Numbered from the stretch's first letter, positions 7,540-16,177 are shown. The stretch is 18,781 nt of DNA from Actinomycetota bacterium (GCA_002737595.1 NSHZ01000026.1:1-18781); one strand, 5' to 3'. Notes: generated from the letters alone by a model not told the origin. Program-made: numbers and translations.

Positions 7540-8302
7540 TGTTGCCCCCTAATGCTGCAGCACCAAGATAAGCCGCAATCACTCCCGGGTCCTGACGCAC
7601 TTGCTCTGGAGCGCCGCTTGCGATCACTTGTCCAAAATCAAGCACATAGATTTTTTCACTTACTGCCATCACGACGTCCATATGATGCTCGACAAGCAGC
7701 ACGGCACATGAGAGGGATTTGATAATCTCTGCAAGCCATCTCAGATCTTCGGCACCTAAACCACCAGCAGGCTCATCAAGCAGCAATAGCTTCGGTTCAG
7801 CCACCAGGGCGCGCGCCAAACTCACGCGCTTGAGAAGTGGAAATGCAAGATCGCTCGGTTTTGATTTCGCTAAATCTGCCGCGCCACAAAATTCGAGGGC
7901 TTCCATCGCGCGTATTCGCAACTTCGCTTCGTCGCGATCGTAAGTGCCAAACATGGCACTTAACATTCCAGTACGTGACTTGTGCGTAAGAGCAACCATC
8001 ACATTCTCGACGCAGGTGAGATCAGAGAAGAGACCTACCCCTTGAAGGGTGCGTGCCATACCGCGCTTGATAAGTTGATCCGGCTTAGGGAATCGAATTA
8101 ATTCGCCCTCCCAGGCCATGGAACCCGACTCGGGAGTAACAAAACCACTCATGACATTAAAAAGGGTGGTTTTGCCAGCTCCGTTGGGACCGATCAAACC
8201 CACCACTTGCCCCGGGAAGACCTCAAGGTGAACATCGCTTAATGCCCGAAGCCCGCCGAAGGTCACGTTGACGCCTTCGAGAGCCAGAATCGGTGAAGTC
8301 AC
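7526..8302 (-). CDS. livG: Branched-chain amino acid-type ABC transporter ATP-binding protein LivG with degenerate signature
   Basis: A 258-residue ABC ATPase. Walker A GPNGAGKT (38-45), Q-loop Gln87 in RTLQGVGLF, Walker B LLLLDEP (172-178) and switch His206 in EHHMDVV are all present and LivG-like. The ABC signature, commonly LPYGxQ-like in LivG, reads LAFPLLK (152-158), so the conserved glycine is proline. The start is a GTG, 23 nt after the upstream hydrolase stop; a purine-rich AGGCGG directly abuts it, so the ribosome binding site is not ideal. It is the first gene of the importer and is probably reached by transcription from alr and the alpha/beta hydrolase. No independent promoter was seen in the 23-nt gap. 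Confidence 0.93.
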   Translation of the reverse strand: MTSPILALEGVNVTFGGLRALSDVHLEVFPGQVVGLIGPNGAGKTTLFNVMSGFVTPESGSMAWEGELIRFPKPDQLIKRGMARTLQGVGLFSDLTCVENVMVALTHKSRTGMLSAMFGTYDRDEAKLRIRAMEALEFCGAADLAKSKPSDLAFPLLKRVSLARALVAEPKLLLLDEPAGGLGAEDLRWLAEIIKSLSCAVLLVEHHMDVVMAVSEKIYVLDFGQVIASGAPEQVRQDPGVIAAYLGAAALGGNNAAH

Positions 8303-8325
8303 CCGCCTGAGGCTACCGGAAGGAA

Positions 8326-9384
8326 TTACGCCTCGCCACGCACGAGTCGCACGATTGCGTCAGTGATTTGATCAGGCCTTTCAAGCATCAGGAGATGACC
8401 GGTCTTCGGAAGCAAATGCACACGCGCCTCAGGGATCTGCTCCCCCATCGTGGAGGTGTGCTCAGGAGGCGTGAGTCGATCTGAAAGACCACAGAAGAAT
8501 TCGATGGGAACCTTCTTGATAACTCGCAACGCCTCAAAGCCATCGAATTCTTGGAAGAGCGGAAAGAAATCCGCGATCACTTCGATACTCGTATCCCGGA
8601 TCATCTCCGAAACAAACTCCACTAGTCGCGGGTCGACCTGACTATCAAATGAGTAGCGCTTTGTCATGACAAAGGCAATATCTTTTCCAGCGCGCATCCC
8701 TCGCTCAACGAGTTCACTGCGGTCTGCCAAAAAATCGAGGATCTGCGGCGCGTAATTACTCACCAGTGGCAAATCAAGGATGGGAGTACCTAGGCGAGAT
8801 TGCGCGCTCTCCCCTGAAGTGCTCGAAATGATCACCACGCCTTTAATCACCTTTCCGAAGAGTTCTGGATACTTGCGAGCAAGTGCCAAAATCGACATCC
8901 CGCCCATGGAGTGCCCGACTAGATAAACCTCTTCGGCTGCATACTGCGTCAGAACTGCATGTAGGTCTTCGCCAAGTGCGTTAATTGAGTCGACTGGTTC
9001 ATACTCACTCTCGCCATGGCCACGCTGGTCATAGCGCACCAAGCGAGTCTCTGGACCAAGGTGGGCTGGCAGATCACGCCACTGATACCACCAGGAGCGG
9101 CGATCCAAGGCGTATCCGTGCGCAAAGATGACTACCTTTTTTGCGAGCGGATCCCCCATAGTTTCGGTAATCAGTCGGACACCATCTGGGGCCACCACAA
9201 CTTCTTCATTAACTTCGTAACTTTCGCCGCGCCATGGTCCGTCGATGCGTGGATCGGCCTTCTTTAGCGAGCGGCCCACCATGTATCTTTCAGCTGCCAA
9301 TCCCACTGCCGCACCGGCAGCGAGCACTCCCATGGTGGCTCCAATGGTGGCGCCCGCCTTTCCTACTTTTGCGATGCGACTCAT
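8326..9384 (-). CDS. Membrane-anchored alpha/beta hydrolase next to alr
   Basis: 352 residues. An Ala/Gly-rich hydrophobic segment at about 11-32 suggests an N-terminal membrane anchor or signal anchor. The catalytic fold follows, with oxyanion HG (89-90), YDQRGHGES (118-126), nucleophile elbow GHSMGG (Ser159), acid GLSDR (Asp302) and base TGHLLMLE (His330). A hydrolase of this kind commonly follows alr in Actinobacteria, so it belongs to the conserved housekeeping block rather than to the importer. The ATG overlaps the alr stop as ATGA. Substrate is unknown; a role in lipid, ester or cell-envelope metabolism is inference. Confidence 0.88.
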   Translation of the reverse strand: MSRIAKVGKAGATIGATMGVLAAGAAVGLAAERYMVGRSLKKADPRIDGPWRGESYEVNEEVVVAPDGVRLITETMGDPLAKKVVIFAHGYALDRRSWWYQWRDLPAHLGPETRLVRYDQRGHGESEYEPVDSINALGEDLHAVLTQYAAEEVYLVGHSMGGMSILALARKYPELFGKVIKGVVIISSTSGESAQSRLGTPILDLPLVSNYAPQILDFLADRSELVERGMRAGKDIAFVMTKRYSFDSQVDPRLVEFVSEMIRDTSIEVIADFFPLFQEFDGFEALRVIKKVPIEFFCGLSDRLTPPEHTSTMGEQIPEARVHLLPKTGHLLMLERPDQITDAIVRLVRGEA

Positions 9385-10502
9385 GCGCCTGCTCCCAAAT
9401 ATTCTCGTGCAACGCGTGGACCTAGGCGCGTCACTATTTCATAATTCACCGTGCCGCTTGCACTTGCCCACGCATCCACAGTCGGGCCGCCCTCACCAAA
9501 GAGCACCACCTCATCGCCGGCTTTGGCGGTGGAATCGGGACCTAGATCAATCACAAACTGATCCATACAGATCCGACCTAGAACCGGCGCTTCGTAATCG
9601 CCGACATTTACTTTGAGCGCGTTCGAACCATGACGTGGGACGCCATCGGCATAACCCATAGGAACTACTCCTACTTTGGTGGCGTGTTTTGTGATGGCAG
9701 TTCCACCGTAAGAGACTGCAACCCCACTTGGTACTTCCTTGACGAGCATCAAACTCGCCACCAACGTCATTGCGGGAGTGAGATCGTACTTTGTGGCGCT
9801 ACCTAACGTGGTGACATCTGGAGAAAGGCCATACATGACGATTCCGGTACGCACTAAGTCATAGTGTGACGAGGGATCCATCAACGTTGCTGCAGAGTTT
9901 GCAAGATGACGCACTTGCGGCTCGACTCCAGCAGCGCTGACAACTTCTAACGCATGATCGAAGGAATTCTTCTGGGCGGCATTTGCTGGGTGTCCAGGTT
10001 CATCAGCACGGGCAAAGTGCGACCAGACCCCTACTACCTCGATATTTCCACTCTTCATTAATTGAGCGCCACGTTGCACCAGTTGATCCCATTGGCCAAG
10101 AGCGCCGGCACGCGTCATCCCAGTGTCTACCTCAAGGTGAACTCGTGCGCGCTTGCCAAGGAGAGTCGCCGCCGCATTAATCTCTTCAAGTAATTCAATA
10201 GAACTCGCCGAGAGATCTACATTCTCCTCGATTGCTGCTGCGAAATCATCACCTGGTGGCGAAAGCCAGGAAATCACATGAGGTTTGGTAACACCTTGCC
10301 TGCGAAGCTCTAGCCCCTCAGCTAACAGTGCCGTACCAATCCACTGAGCACCGCCATCAATGGCCGCACGTGCAACCGGAACCAAACCGTGGCCATATGC
10401 ATCTGCTTTTACTACCGCCATCAGCGGAACATCCACGCGCGCGCGGAGCACTCGGATGTTTGAGGAGATTGCGTCCAGGTTGACGCGGGCCACTGCGCGC
10501 AT
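9381..10502 (-). CDS. alr: Alanine racemase
   Basis: A PLP-dependent enzyme that converts L-alanine to D-alanine for peptidoglycan. Residues 1-373 match the family throughout: VVKADAYGHG with PLP lysine Lys32, HLEVDTGMTRAG (122-133), HFARAD, and VSYGGT with catalytic Tyr265 of the partner subunit, then MGYADG and GRICMDQF. The N-terminal TIM-barrel and C-terminal beta domain are both complete, and the length is normal. The ATG lies 5 nt after the nnrE/D stop with an AAGG/AAGAG region just upstream. Its last 4 nt overlap the start of the alpha/beta hydrolase gene. Confidence 0.97.
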   Translation of the reverse strand: MRAVARVNLDAISSNIRVLRARVDVPLMAVVKADAYGHGLVPVARAAIDGGAQWIGTALLAEGLELRRQGVTKPHVISWLSPPGDDFAAAIEENVDLSASSIELLEEINAAATLLGKRARVHLEVDTGMTRAGALGQWDQLVQRGAQLMKSGNIEVVGVWSHFARADEPGHPANAAQKNSFDHALEVVSAAGVEPQVRHLANSAATLMDPSSHYDLVRTGIVMYGLSPDVTTLGSATKYDLTPAMTLVASLMLVKEVPSGVAVSYGGTAITKHATKVGVVPMGYADGVPRHGSNALKVNVGDYEAPVLGRICMDQFVIDLGPDSTAKAGDEVVLFGEGGPTVDAWASASGTVNYEIVTRLGPRVAREYLGAGA

Positions 10503-10507
10503 GTCTC

Positions 10508-11869
10508 TTACCTTAGCGCGAAAGGAAGTATCTCGATGAGTTCACTGGCGCCCGCCGTGAGACTCTCCCCTGCTTTCCCATGGATATATGCACCTGCTAT
10601 CGCACTATTCCGGATAGCGCCGGTGCGTGCCATGAGATTGCCGATGATGCCGGCGAGTACATCACCGGAACCAGCGGTGGCGAGTGCCACACTTCCACGC
10701 ATGTTTACTACCGGAATTTCACCAGGTGAGACGATCAATGTACGTGGCCCTTTCAACAACAAATGACATCCGTATGCGCTCACAAAATTTTGCGCACATT
10801 CCAGCGGATTAGCATAAAGCGCCCCCGCATAAGGAGCGAAGTGTGCAGCGAATTCGCCATGGTGTGGCGTGATAATAATCTGTTGGCGCGCCTCAGCCGG
10901 GATCTTCTCCAGAAATGCGAGCGCCCCAGCATCGAGAAGGGTAATTCCACCTTTCGCGAGGTGCTCAAGAGTTGCCCGCTCTTGGGTTTGGGTCAGTGTG
11001 ATCAACCCCGGCCCCACAATGAGCGCATCGATCTTGCCTGGAGTAGTAACCACTTCAGGTACCTCTGAAAAGAATTCACGACTCTCAGTACGAATCATTC
11101 CGATACCTAAAGCCAGAGCTGCCCTGATCGAAAGAATTCCAGCACCTGGAAAAGTTTCGGAGCCCGCGATCACTCCCAAGACTCCTCGGCGATACTTATG
11201 ATTGGTTTCGATCTCGGTGGGAAGTAGTTCGTGCACCTCTGAATCTTCAAATGACACGAGAGCGGGGATTTCACTTTCATAATCGATTCCAATATCTACT
11301 AACTCAGAGACCCCAAGACCGCTTTCGGAGAGCAAGTGTGAAATCTTCCAACTTCCAATCGCCACAGTGACGGTGGGAATGAGCGCGGGTTGATCCATAC
11401 CCTCTCCATCAGCGCTTATCCCGCTTGGTAGATCAACGGCCAACATCGGTACTCCTTGGATCTCAGTCAGCGCGCTCAGTACTTCAAGAGAGATACCGGC
11501 GCGCGCACCTAGACCAAGAAATCCATCAATGACCAAATCGTAGGAGTGAGTAAGTTCATTTACCCAGCAGCCGCCGCGACGCACAAATTCCTCACCTCCA
11601 GATTCATGAACGCTCGAGGTGAGCGCAAGCGCCTCAACTTGCACACCTCGCGAAAGCATGACGCCACCAGCAAAGAGTGCATCTCCACCATTGTCACCAC
11701 TTCCTACAAGAAGAAGTACTCGTCGCCCATAAGCACCGTGGTTTTCCGTCAACATCTCTAGCGCGTGATGGGCGATCGCATGAGCTGCTCGCTCCATGAG
11801 CGGCACGCCCCGCGATAAGTACTCCGCTTCTACTCGGCGGACACTAGCCGCGCTATACGCCCGCTTCAT
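10508..11869 (-). CDS. nnrD: Bifunctional NAD(P)H-hydrate epimerase / ADP-dependent NAD(P)HX dehydratase
   Basis: A 453-residue fusion of the two NAD(P)H repair activities. The N-terminal YjeF_N (NnrE) half, about 1-215, shows GSGDNGGDALFAG (57-69), FLGLGARAG and AVDLPSGISADGE, and epimerises S/R-NAD(P)HX. The C-terminal ribokinase-like (NnrD) half, about 222-453, shows NHKYRRGVLGVIAGS (223-237), ITPHHGE and ATAGSGDVLAGI (397-408), and dehydrates NAD(P)HX using ADP. It is somewhat shorter than many homologues, but no motif is missing. The ATG overlaps the acpS stop as TAATG. Position between acpS and alr is conserved in Actinobacteria. Confidence 0.95.
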   Translation of the reverse strand: MKRAYSAASVRRVEAEYLSRGVPLMERAAHAIAHHALEMLTENHGAYGRRVLLLVGSGDNGGDALFAGGVMLSRGVQVEALALTSSVHESGGEEFVRRGGCWVNELTHSYDLVIDGFLGLGARAGISLEVLSALTEIQGVPMLAVDLPSGISADGEGMDQPALIPTVTVAIGSWKISHLLSESGLGVSELVDIGIDYESEIPALVSFEDSEVHELLPTEIETNHKYRRGVLGVIAGSETFPGAGILSIRAALALGIGMIRTESREFFSEVPEVVTTPGKIDALIVGPGLITLTQTQERATLEHLAKGGITLLDAGALAFLEKIPAEARQQIIITPHHGEFAAHFAPYAGALYANPLECAQNFVSAYGCHLLLKGPRTLIVSPGEIPVVNMRGSVALATAGSGDVLAGIIGNLMARTGAIRNSAIAGAYIHGKAGESLTAGASELIEILPFALR

Positions 11870-12216
11870 TAGTCCTCTTCAAGAAGTACAAATGCGGAAG
11901 CGATCCCGCCATCGTGAGAAAGGGTGAGATGAATCTTCGCCTCCCCCACGGCCGCAGCCACACTGCCACTCACTGCAAAGAACGGGCGCCCGGAGCCATC
12001 TTTCTGTACTTCAGCGTCGTGCCATTGCAAACCTGCAGGCACACCGAGCGCTTTAGCTAACGCCTCTTTTGCTGCGAAGCGCGCAGCTAGCGAAGCATGA
12101 GGCAAGCCTCGTTCATTTTCTGTGAAGAGGCGCTCTCGCAGACCCGGTGTGCGATCTAGCGCCTCCTCAAAGCGATCTAGATCGACTACATCTATGCCAA
12201 TTCCGCGAATGGTCAT
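11869..12216 (-). CDS. acpS: Holo-[acyl-carrier-protein] synthase
   Basis: AcpS transfers the 4'-phosphopantetheine arm from CoA to acyl carrier protein. The 115-residue length is typical of the trimeric AcpS type. Magnesium ligands are visible as Asp9 in GIGIDVVD and Glu51 in [13 protein letters not shown]; the [14 protein letters not shown] block (97-110) is at the C-terminus. The ATG overlaps the upstream PAP2 gene stop as ATGA, and its own stop overlaps the nnrE/D start as TAATG, so these genes are a tight translational chain. Confidence 0.96.
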   Translation of the reverse strand: MTIRGIGIDVVDLDRFEEALDRTPGLRERLFTENERGLPHASLAARFAAKEALAKALGVPAGLQWHDAEVQKDGSGRPFFAVSGSVAAAVGEAKIHLTLSHDGGIASAFVLLEED

Positions 12217-12923
12217 GGTTGAACCGGTTGTTTTGCAGAAGGTACAAAGCGATCAACCGCCATCACGAGTACCAAGAGAGCAGCACCGATCAAGATCCCA
12301 CCAATGAGATCACTGAGCCAGTGCGTGTTTCGGAAGAGCGAAACTGCTGCCACGACTCCAGTTACGAGGGAAACGGCCACCGTGAGAAAAGTGGCTCGAT
12401 GAATCGCTCTGTGGGTGTATCGGTAAATGAGATAGGCAAGCACGCCCCACGTCAGAATGGCATTTGCCGCATGACCGCTGGGATAAGAACCGACCCCGCT
12501 CACATCAAAATTATCTACTCCGTCAAGCGGCTTGCTTCTCCCAATGATGATCTTGAGAGCACCTACAACAAGATTCAAGGCAATCAAAGAGAGTAGGGCC
12601 AGATTGAGCGGACGCCAGGACTTGAAACGAATTGAAATAGCAAGAGCGGCAATCAACAGCACTGTCGCACTGAGCCCACGCAATCCCAAATTGTCTAACC
12701 AGATCACGATCAGACGATTTATTCCTTTGAGGCGCAGCGCACCACGATCTCCGATTTTATCGTCGATCGCTCGGTACCACTTCGCTTGCGTGACAAGGAG
12801 GGTGTTCAATGCAAAAAGCGCCAGCAGCAGAGATGAGCGCCGGAGCGCGTTAGACATTTGGCGCCGGCGTTGTAGGTCGACCGTTACCGTGTATTGTGCA
12901 TCGGTACTGTTTTCTGTGTTCAT
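12213..12923 (-). CDS. PAP2-family membrane phosphatase
   Basis: A 236-residue protein with about five to six hydrophobic helices. PAP2 (type 2 phosphatidic acid phosphatase) motifs are recognisable: motif 1 reads KIIIGRSKP (family K-x6-RP, here KP), motif 2 is YPSGH, and motif 3 reads [12 protein letters not shown] (family SR-x5-H-x3-D, with the Ser-Arg positions changed). The three core residues Lys, the PSGH His and the last His/Asp remain. Such enzymes cleave lipid phosphates such as phosphatidate or undecaprenyl pyrophosphate; the substrate here is unknown. It lies between glmS and acpS. The ATG is preceded by an exact duplicate start context 17 nt upstream. Confidence 0.88.
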   Translation of the reverse strand: MNTENSTDAQYTVTVDLQRRRQMSNALRRSSLLLALFALNTLLVTQAKWYRAIDDKIGDRGALRLKGINRLIVIWLDNLGLRGLSATVLLIAALAISIRFKSWRPLNLALLSLIALNLVVGALKIIIGRSKPLDGVDNFDVSGVGSYPSGHAANAILTWGVLAYLIYRYTHRAIHRATFLTVAVSLVTGVVAAVSLFRNTHWLSDLIGGILIGAALLVLVMAVDRFVPSAKQPVQP

Positions 12924-12941
12924 GGCTTTTCTGTGTTCATG
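12910..12941 (-). repeat. 15-bp tandem duplication (17-bp period) across the PAP2 gene start
   Basis: TTTTCTGTGTTCATG occurs exactly at 12910-12924 and again at 12927-12941 on the plus strand. Each copy carries an ATG on the minus strand. Because 17 is not a multiple of three, the extra upstream ATG is out of frame with the phosphatase gene. Confidence 0.95.
12920..12940 (-). CDS. Possible six-codon leader ORF created by the duplicated start
   Basis: The upstream copy of the duplication reads MNTEKP and then TGA. That stop overlaps the phosphatase ATG as ATGA, exactly the coupling geometry used elsewhere in this operon. It starts 3 nt after the glmS stop. Purines (GAGTAAG) precede it. This may be a chance product of replication slippage or a short translational relay between glmS and the PAP2 gene; nothing shows that the peptide itself matters. 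Confidence 0.35.
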   Translation of the reverse strand: MNTEKP

Positions 12942-12943
12942 AC

Positions 12944-14794
12944 TTACTCGACAGTGACTGATTTGGCCAGATTTCGAGGTTGGTCGACATCGAAGCCCTT
13001 CACGATGGCCATCTCGCAGGCAAAGACTTGGAGTGGAACAGTAGCGAGCAGAGGTTGCATAAGAGTGGGGCAGGTTGGTATGCGGATAATGAAGTCTGCT
13101 GCGCTATTGATAGATTCGTCGCCTTCTTCTGCAATCAGAATTGTGTACGCGCCTCGAGCACGAACTTCTTCCACGTTGCTCACCACCTTGTCATGCACCA
13201 CGGAGCGTCCACGTGGCGACGGGATGGTGACAAAAACTGGGGTGCCAGCTTCGACAAGCGCAATAGGGCCGTGCTTAAGCTCCCCCGCCGCAAAACCTTC
13301 GGCATGCATGTAGGCAAGCTCTTTAAGTTTGAGTGCCCCCTCAAGCGCCACCGGGAAACCTACGTGGCGGCCAAGGAAAAGTACAGGATTCTTATCCTTC
13401 AATGTTGACGCTAACTTGCGCACCGGCTCCATAGTTTCCAATACTCGTTCAATCTTCTCTGGCATATCTCGCAAGTCAGTGAGAATGGCGGCAATTTCAT
13501 CTCCGTACTTATTGCCGCGCACTTGCGCCAAGTAAAGCCCCACTAGATAAGCCGCCACGATTTGTGTGAGGAACGCTTTGGTTGATGCCACCGCAATTTC
13601 GGGACCTGCATGCGTGTAAAGCACCGCATCTGATTCTCGCGGAATTGTGGAGCCATTGGTATTACAGATCGCCAGTACTCGGGCACGCTGTTCACGCGCA
13701 TGGCGGAGTGCCATCAACGTATCCATCGTTTCACCAGATTGCGAGATTGCGATGACAAGAGTTTGAGGGTCAACGATGGGATCGCGATACCGGAACTCGC
13801 TCGCCAACTCGACTTCAACTGGAATACGCGTCCAATGCTCGATCGCGTACTTCGCGATCATGCCTGCGTTGTAGGCGGTTCCACAGGCAATCACAATTAT
13901 CTTGTCGACCTCGCGCAACTCTTCGTCCGAAAGACGCATTTCATCTAGTGTGAGTTTTCCATCTGCTCCCAAACGTCCGAGCAAGGTATCTGCGACCGCT
14001 TTCGGTTGCTCCGCGATTTCCTTAAGCATGAAGTGTTCAAAGCCGCCCTTTTCGGCTGCAGCTGCATCCCAAGTGACTTCGTATTCATTAGTTTCTGCCG
14101 GGGCGCCATCAAAAGTGGTGACCAAAATACCATCACGAGTGATCTCAACAACTTGATCTTGACCAAGCTCCACCGCATTGCGCGTGAAAGAAATAAATGC
14201 CGATACATCGGAGGCGAGAAAATTCTCTCCTACGCCCCTGCCTACAACCAGTGGTGAGTTACGTCTCGCACCAACGACGCAGTCGGGTGAATCAGAATGC
14301 ACAGCTACCAAAGTAAATGCACCAACAAGTTGCTTACACACATCTCGCATGGCTTGCGCTAAATTTCCACCAGAAGTGGCATAAGCATCTTCTAGTAAGT
14401 GTGCGACTGATTCTGTGTCAGTCTCGGAAGAGAAGTCGTGCCCATTCGTTTCGAGTCCGAGGCGTAGCTTGGAAAAGTTTTCGATGATCCCGTTATGAAT
14501 GACCGCTAATTTTCCAGTGCAATCCACGTGGGGGTGTGCATTGCGGTCAGTGGGCCCCCCGTGAGTAGCCCAACGAGTATGTCCCATACCGGTAGTAGCT
14601 GCCGGAAGTGGCGTGCGATCAAGGGACTCTTCAAGGTTGATTAGTTTGCCAGCGCGTTTATCGGTGGCTAGACCATCTGCTGTTATTAAGGCAACGCCAG
14701 CTGAGTCATACCCGCGATACTCCAAACGGCGAAGACCCGAGATGACCACATCGAGGGCTGATTGCTCGCCTACATAACCGACGATGCCACACAT
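12944..14794 (-). CDS. glmS: Glutamine--fructose-6-phosphate aminotransferase (isomerizing)
   Basis: Makes glucosamine-6-phosphate from fructose-6-phosphate and glutamine, the first step of UDP-GlcNAc synthesis. The 616 residues contain the N-terminal class II glutaminase domain (about 1-230) starting MCGIVGYVG with nucleophile Cys2, and HTRWATHG and HNGIIEN. Two SIS sugar-isomerase domains follow, with ACGTAYNAG, SQSGETMDT and STKAF in the first and ELKHGPIAL in the second. The C-terminus DVDQPRNLAKSVTVE is the invariant end of the family. A purine-rich AAGGGAGGGAG lies 6-16 nt before the ATG. It follows glmM by 45 nt. Confidence 0.98.
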   Translation of the reverse strand: MCGIVGYVGEQSALDVVISGLRRLEYRGYDSAGVALITADGLATDKRAGKLINLEESLDRTPLPAATTGMGHTRWATHGGPTDRNAHPHVDCTGKLAVIHNGIIENFSKLRLGLETNGHDFSSETDTESVAHLLEDAYATSGGNLAQAMRDVCKQLVGAFTLVAVHSDSPDCVVGARRNSPLVVGRGVGENFLASDVSAFISFTRNAVELGQDQVVEITRDGILVTTFDGAPAETNEYEVTWDAAAAEKGGFEHFMLKEIAEQPKAVADTLLGRLGADGKLTLDEMRLSDEELREVDKIIVIACGTAYNAGMIAKYAIEHWTRIPVEVELASEFRYRDPIVDPQTLVIAISQSGETMDTLMALRHAREQRARVLAICNTNGSTIPRESDAVLYTHAGPEIAVASTKAFLTQIVAAYLVGLYLAQVRGNKYGDEIAAILTDLRDMPEKIERVLETMEPVRKLASTLKDKNPVLFLGRHVGFPVALEGALKLKELAYMHAEGFAAGELKHGPIALVEAGTPVFVTIPSPRGRSVVHDKVVSNVEEVRARGAYTILIAEEGDESINSAADFIIRIPTCPTLMQPLLATVPLQVFACEMAIVKGFDVDQPRNLAKSVTVE

Positions 14795-14822
14795 AGACGC
14801 TCCCTCCCTTCAGATAACCGGG

Positions 14823-14855
14823 TGCCCTTTCCCTCTAGCCTAGAGGGAAAGGGCA
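14823..14855 (-). promoter_or_regulatory. Perfect 15-bp hairpin over the glmM stop codon, upstream of glmS
   Basis: The arms 14823-14837 and 14841-14855 are exact inverse complements with a 3-nt loop. The right-hand arm codes the last four to five residues of GlmM and the glmM TAG falls at the loop. No T-tract follows on either strand, so it is not a standard terminator. It ends 29 nt before the glmS ATG. It could be an RNA processing or stability element, or a regulatory structure for glmS. Confidence 0.75.
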
Positions 14856-16177
14856 GCGCGAACCTCATCTGCCAGCGCAAGAGCCACTCGTTCAGCCACC
14901 GCGACCTCAGCTGCTTCAACCATCACCCGCACAACTGGTTCGGTGCCGGAGGGGCGTAGTAAGACGCGGCCGCTCTCACCCAATTCTGATTCCGCAGCGG
15001 CAACCGCGCTATTCATTTCCTCCACCCGCGTTCGATCTACTCCACTTACGTTAATGAGCACTTGCGGATAGCGAGTGAAGACCGAAGCTAACTCGGCAAG
15101 TGATCTCCCACTACGTTTCACTGCTGCGGTGAGATGCAGCGCGGTCAAAACACCATCACCAGTCTCTGCATGATCGGCAAGGATCAGGTGGCCAGATTGC
15201 TCACCACCTAAATTAAAATCACCCTGGCGCATCTCTTCAAGTACATATCGATCGCCCACATCAGCAGAGATGACACTCACACCGGCCGCTTTCATCGCAC
15301 GCATAAATCCCAAATTGCTCATTACTGTTGCCACCACGGTGTTCTTAGAAAGTAGCCCACGCTCTTTCATAGAAAGCGCCAGGATCGCCATGATCTGATC
15401 ACCATCAATAATGTTCCCAGCGTGATCAACTGCTAAACAGCGATCAGCGTCGCCATCGTGGGCGAAACCCATATCTGCTTTCTCGGCTAGTACTCTTCCT
15501 GCAAGCTGATCGATATGTGTTGATCCCACACCTTCGTTGATATTAAATCCGTCTGGCGATGTGGCAACTTCGATCACTTCAGCGCCAAGTGCGCGAAATG
15601 CTTGCGGGCTCACATATGAGGCGGCGCCATTAGCACCATCAATGACAATTTTGAGACCATTAAACTTTTGATCCACCGTACTAATCACGTGCGCTAAATA
15701 TTTCTCTGCAGCAATGTTGTCATCGATCACCCGGCCAACTGCGATTCCGACTGGTCGTTCCCACGGCTCATTAAGGCGAGCCTCAATTGCGTCCTCTAGC
15801 GCGTCATCTAATTTTACGCCACCTTTGGCAAAGAACTTGATGCCATTGTCCGGCATGGGATTATGCGATGCGCTAATCATCACTCCGAGATCTGCGCCCA
15901 TCACATTCACAAGGTGCGCCACTGCTGGCGTTGGCAATACGCCGACACGGTACACATCAACGCCAGCCGATGCGAGACCAGAGACAACTGCAGCTTCTAA
16001 GAACTCACCGGAGACACGAGTATCTCGTCCGACGATGGCGCGCGGACGGTGGCCAGCAAAGGTGCCTTTCTCAGCCAAGATATGCGCGGCAGCTACGGAG
16101 AGATCAAGCGCGAGTTCTGCGGTGAGGTCTTTGTTCGCAACGCCCCGAACCCCATCGGTGCCGAAGAGTCTGCCCAT
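14840..16177 (-). CDS. glmM: Phosphoglucosamine mutase
   Basis: Interconverts glucosamine-6-phosphate and glucosamine-1-phosphate, the step after GlmS. All four landmarks of the phosphohexomutase family are visible in 445 residues: the N-terminal [11 protein letters not shown], the catalytic phosphoserine loop ISASHNP (Ser104), the magnesium loop DGDADR (241-246), and the C-terminal phosphate-binding [17 protein letters not shown] marks the sugar-binding loop. The length is normal. A GGGAGG lies about 9 nt before the ATG. The gene begins about 50 nt after the terminator of the ribosomal protein operon, so it probably has its own promoter or depends on readthrough; I found no good hexamers. 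Confidence 0.98.
   Translation of the reverse strand: MGRLFGTDGVRGVANKDLTAELALDLSVAAAHILAEKGTFAGHRPRAIVGRDTRVSGEFLEAAVVSGLASAGVDVYRVGVLPTPAVAHLVNVMGADLGVMISASHNPMPDNGIKFFAKGGVKLDDALEDAIEARLNEPWERPVGIAVGRVIDDNIAAEKYLAHVISTVDQKFNGLKIVIDGANGAASYVSPQAFRALGAEVIEVATSPDGFNINEGVGSTHIDQLAGRVLAEKADMGFAHDGDADRCLAVDHAGNIIDGDQIMAILALSMKERGLLSKNTVVATVMSNLGFMRAMKAAGVSVISADVGDRYVLEEMRQGDFNLGGEQSGHLILADHAETGDGVLTALHLTAAVKRSGRSLAELASVFTRYPQVLINVSGVDRTRVEEMNSAVAAAESELGESGRVLLRPSGTEPVVRVMVEAAEVAVAERVALALADEVRAALSL

Noticed and set aside
14795..14839. A glmS ribozyme before glmS.
   Set aside because: The gap is only 45 nt, far too short for the ribozyme, and contains only the hairpin arm and ribosome binding site.
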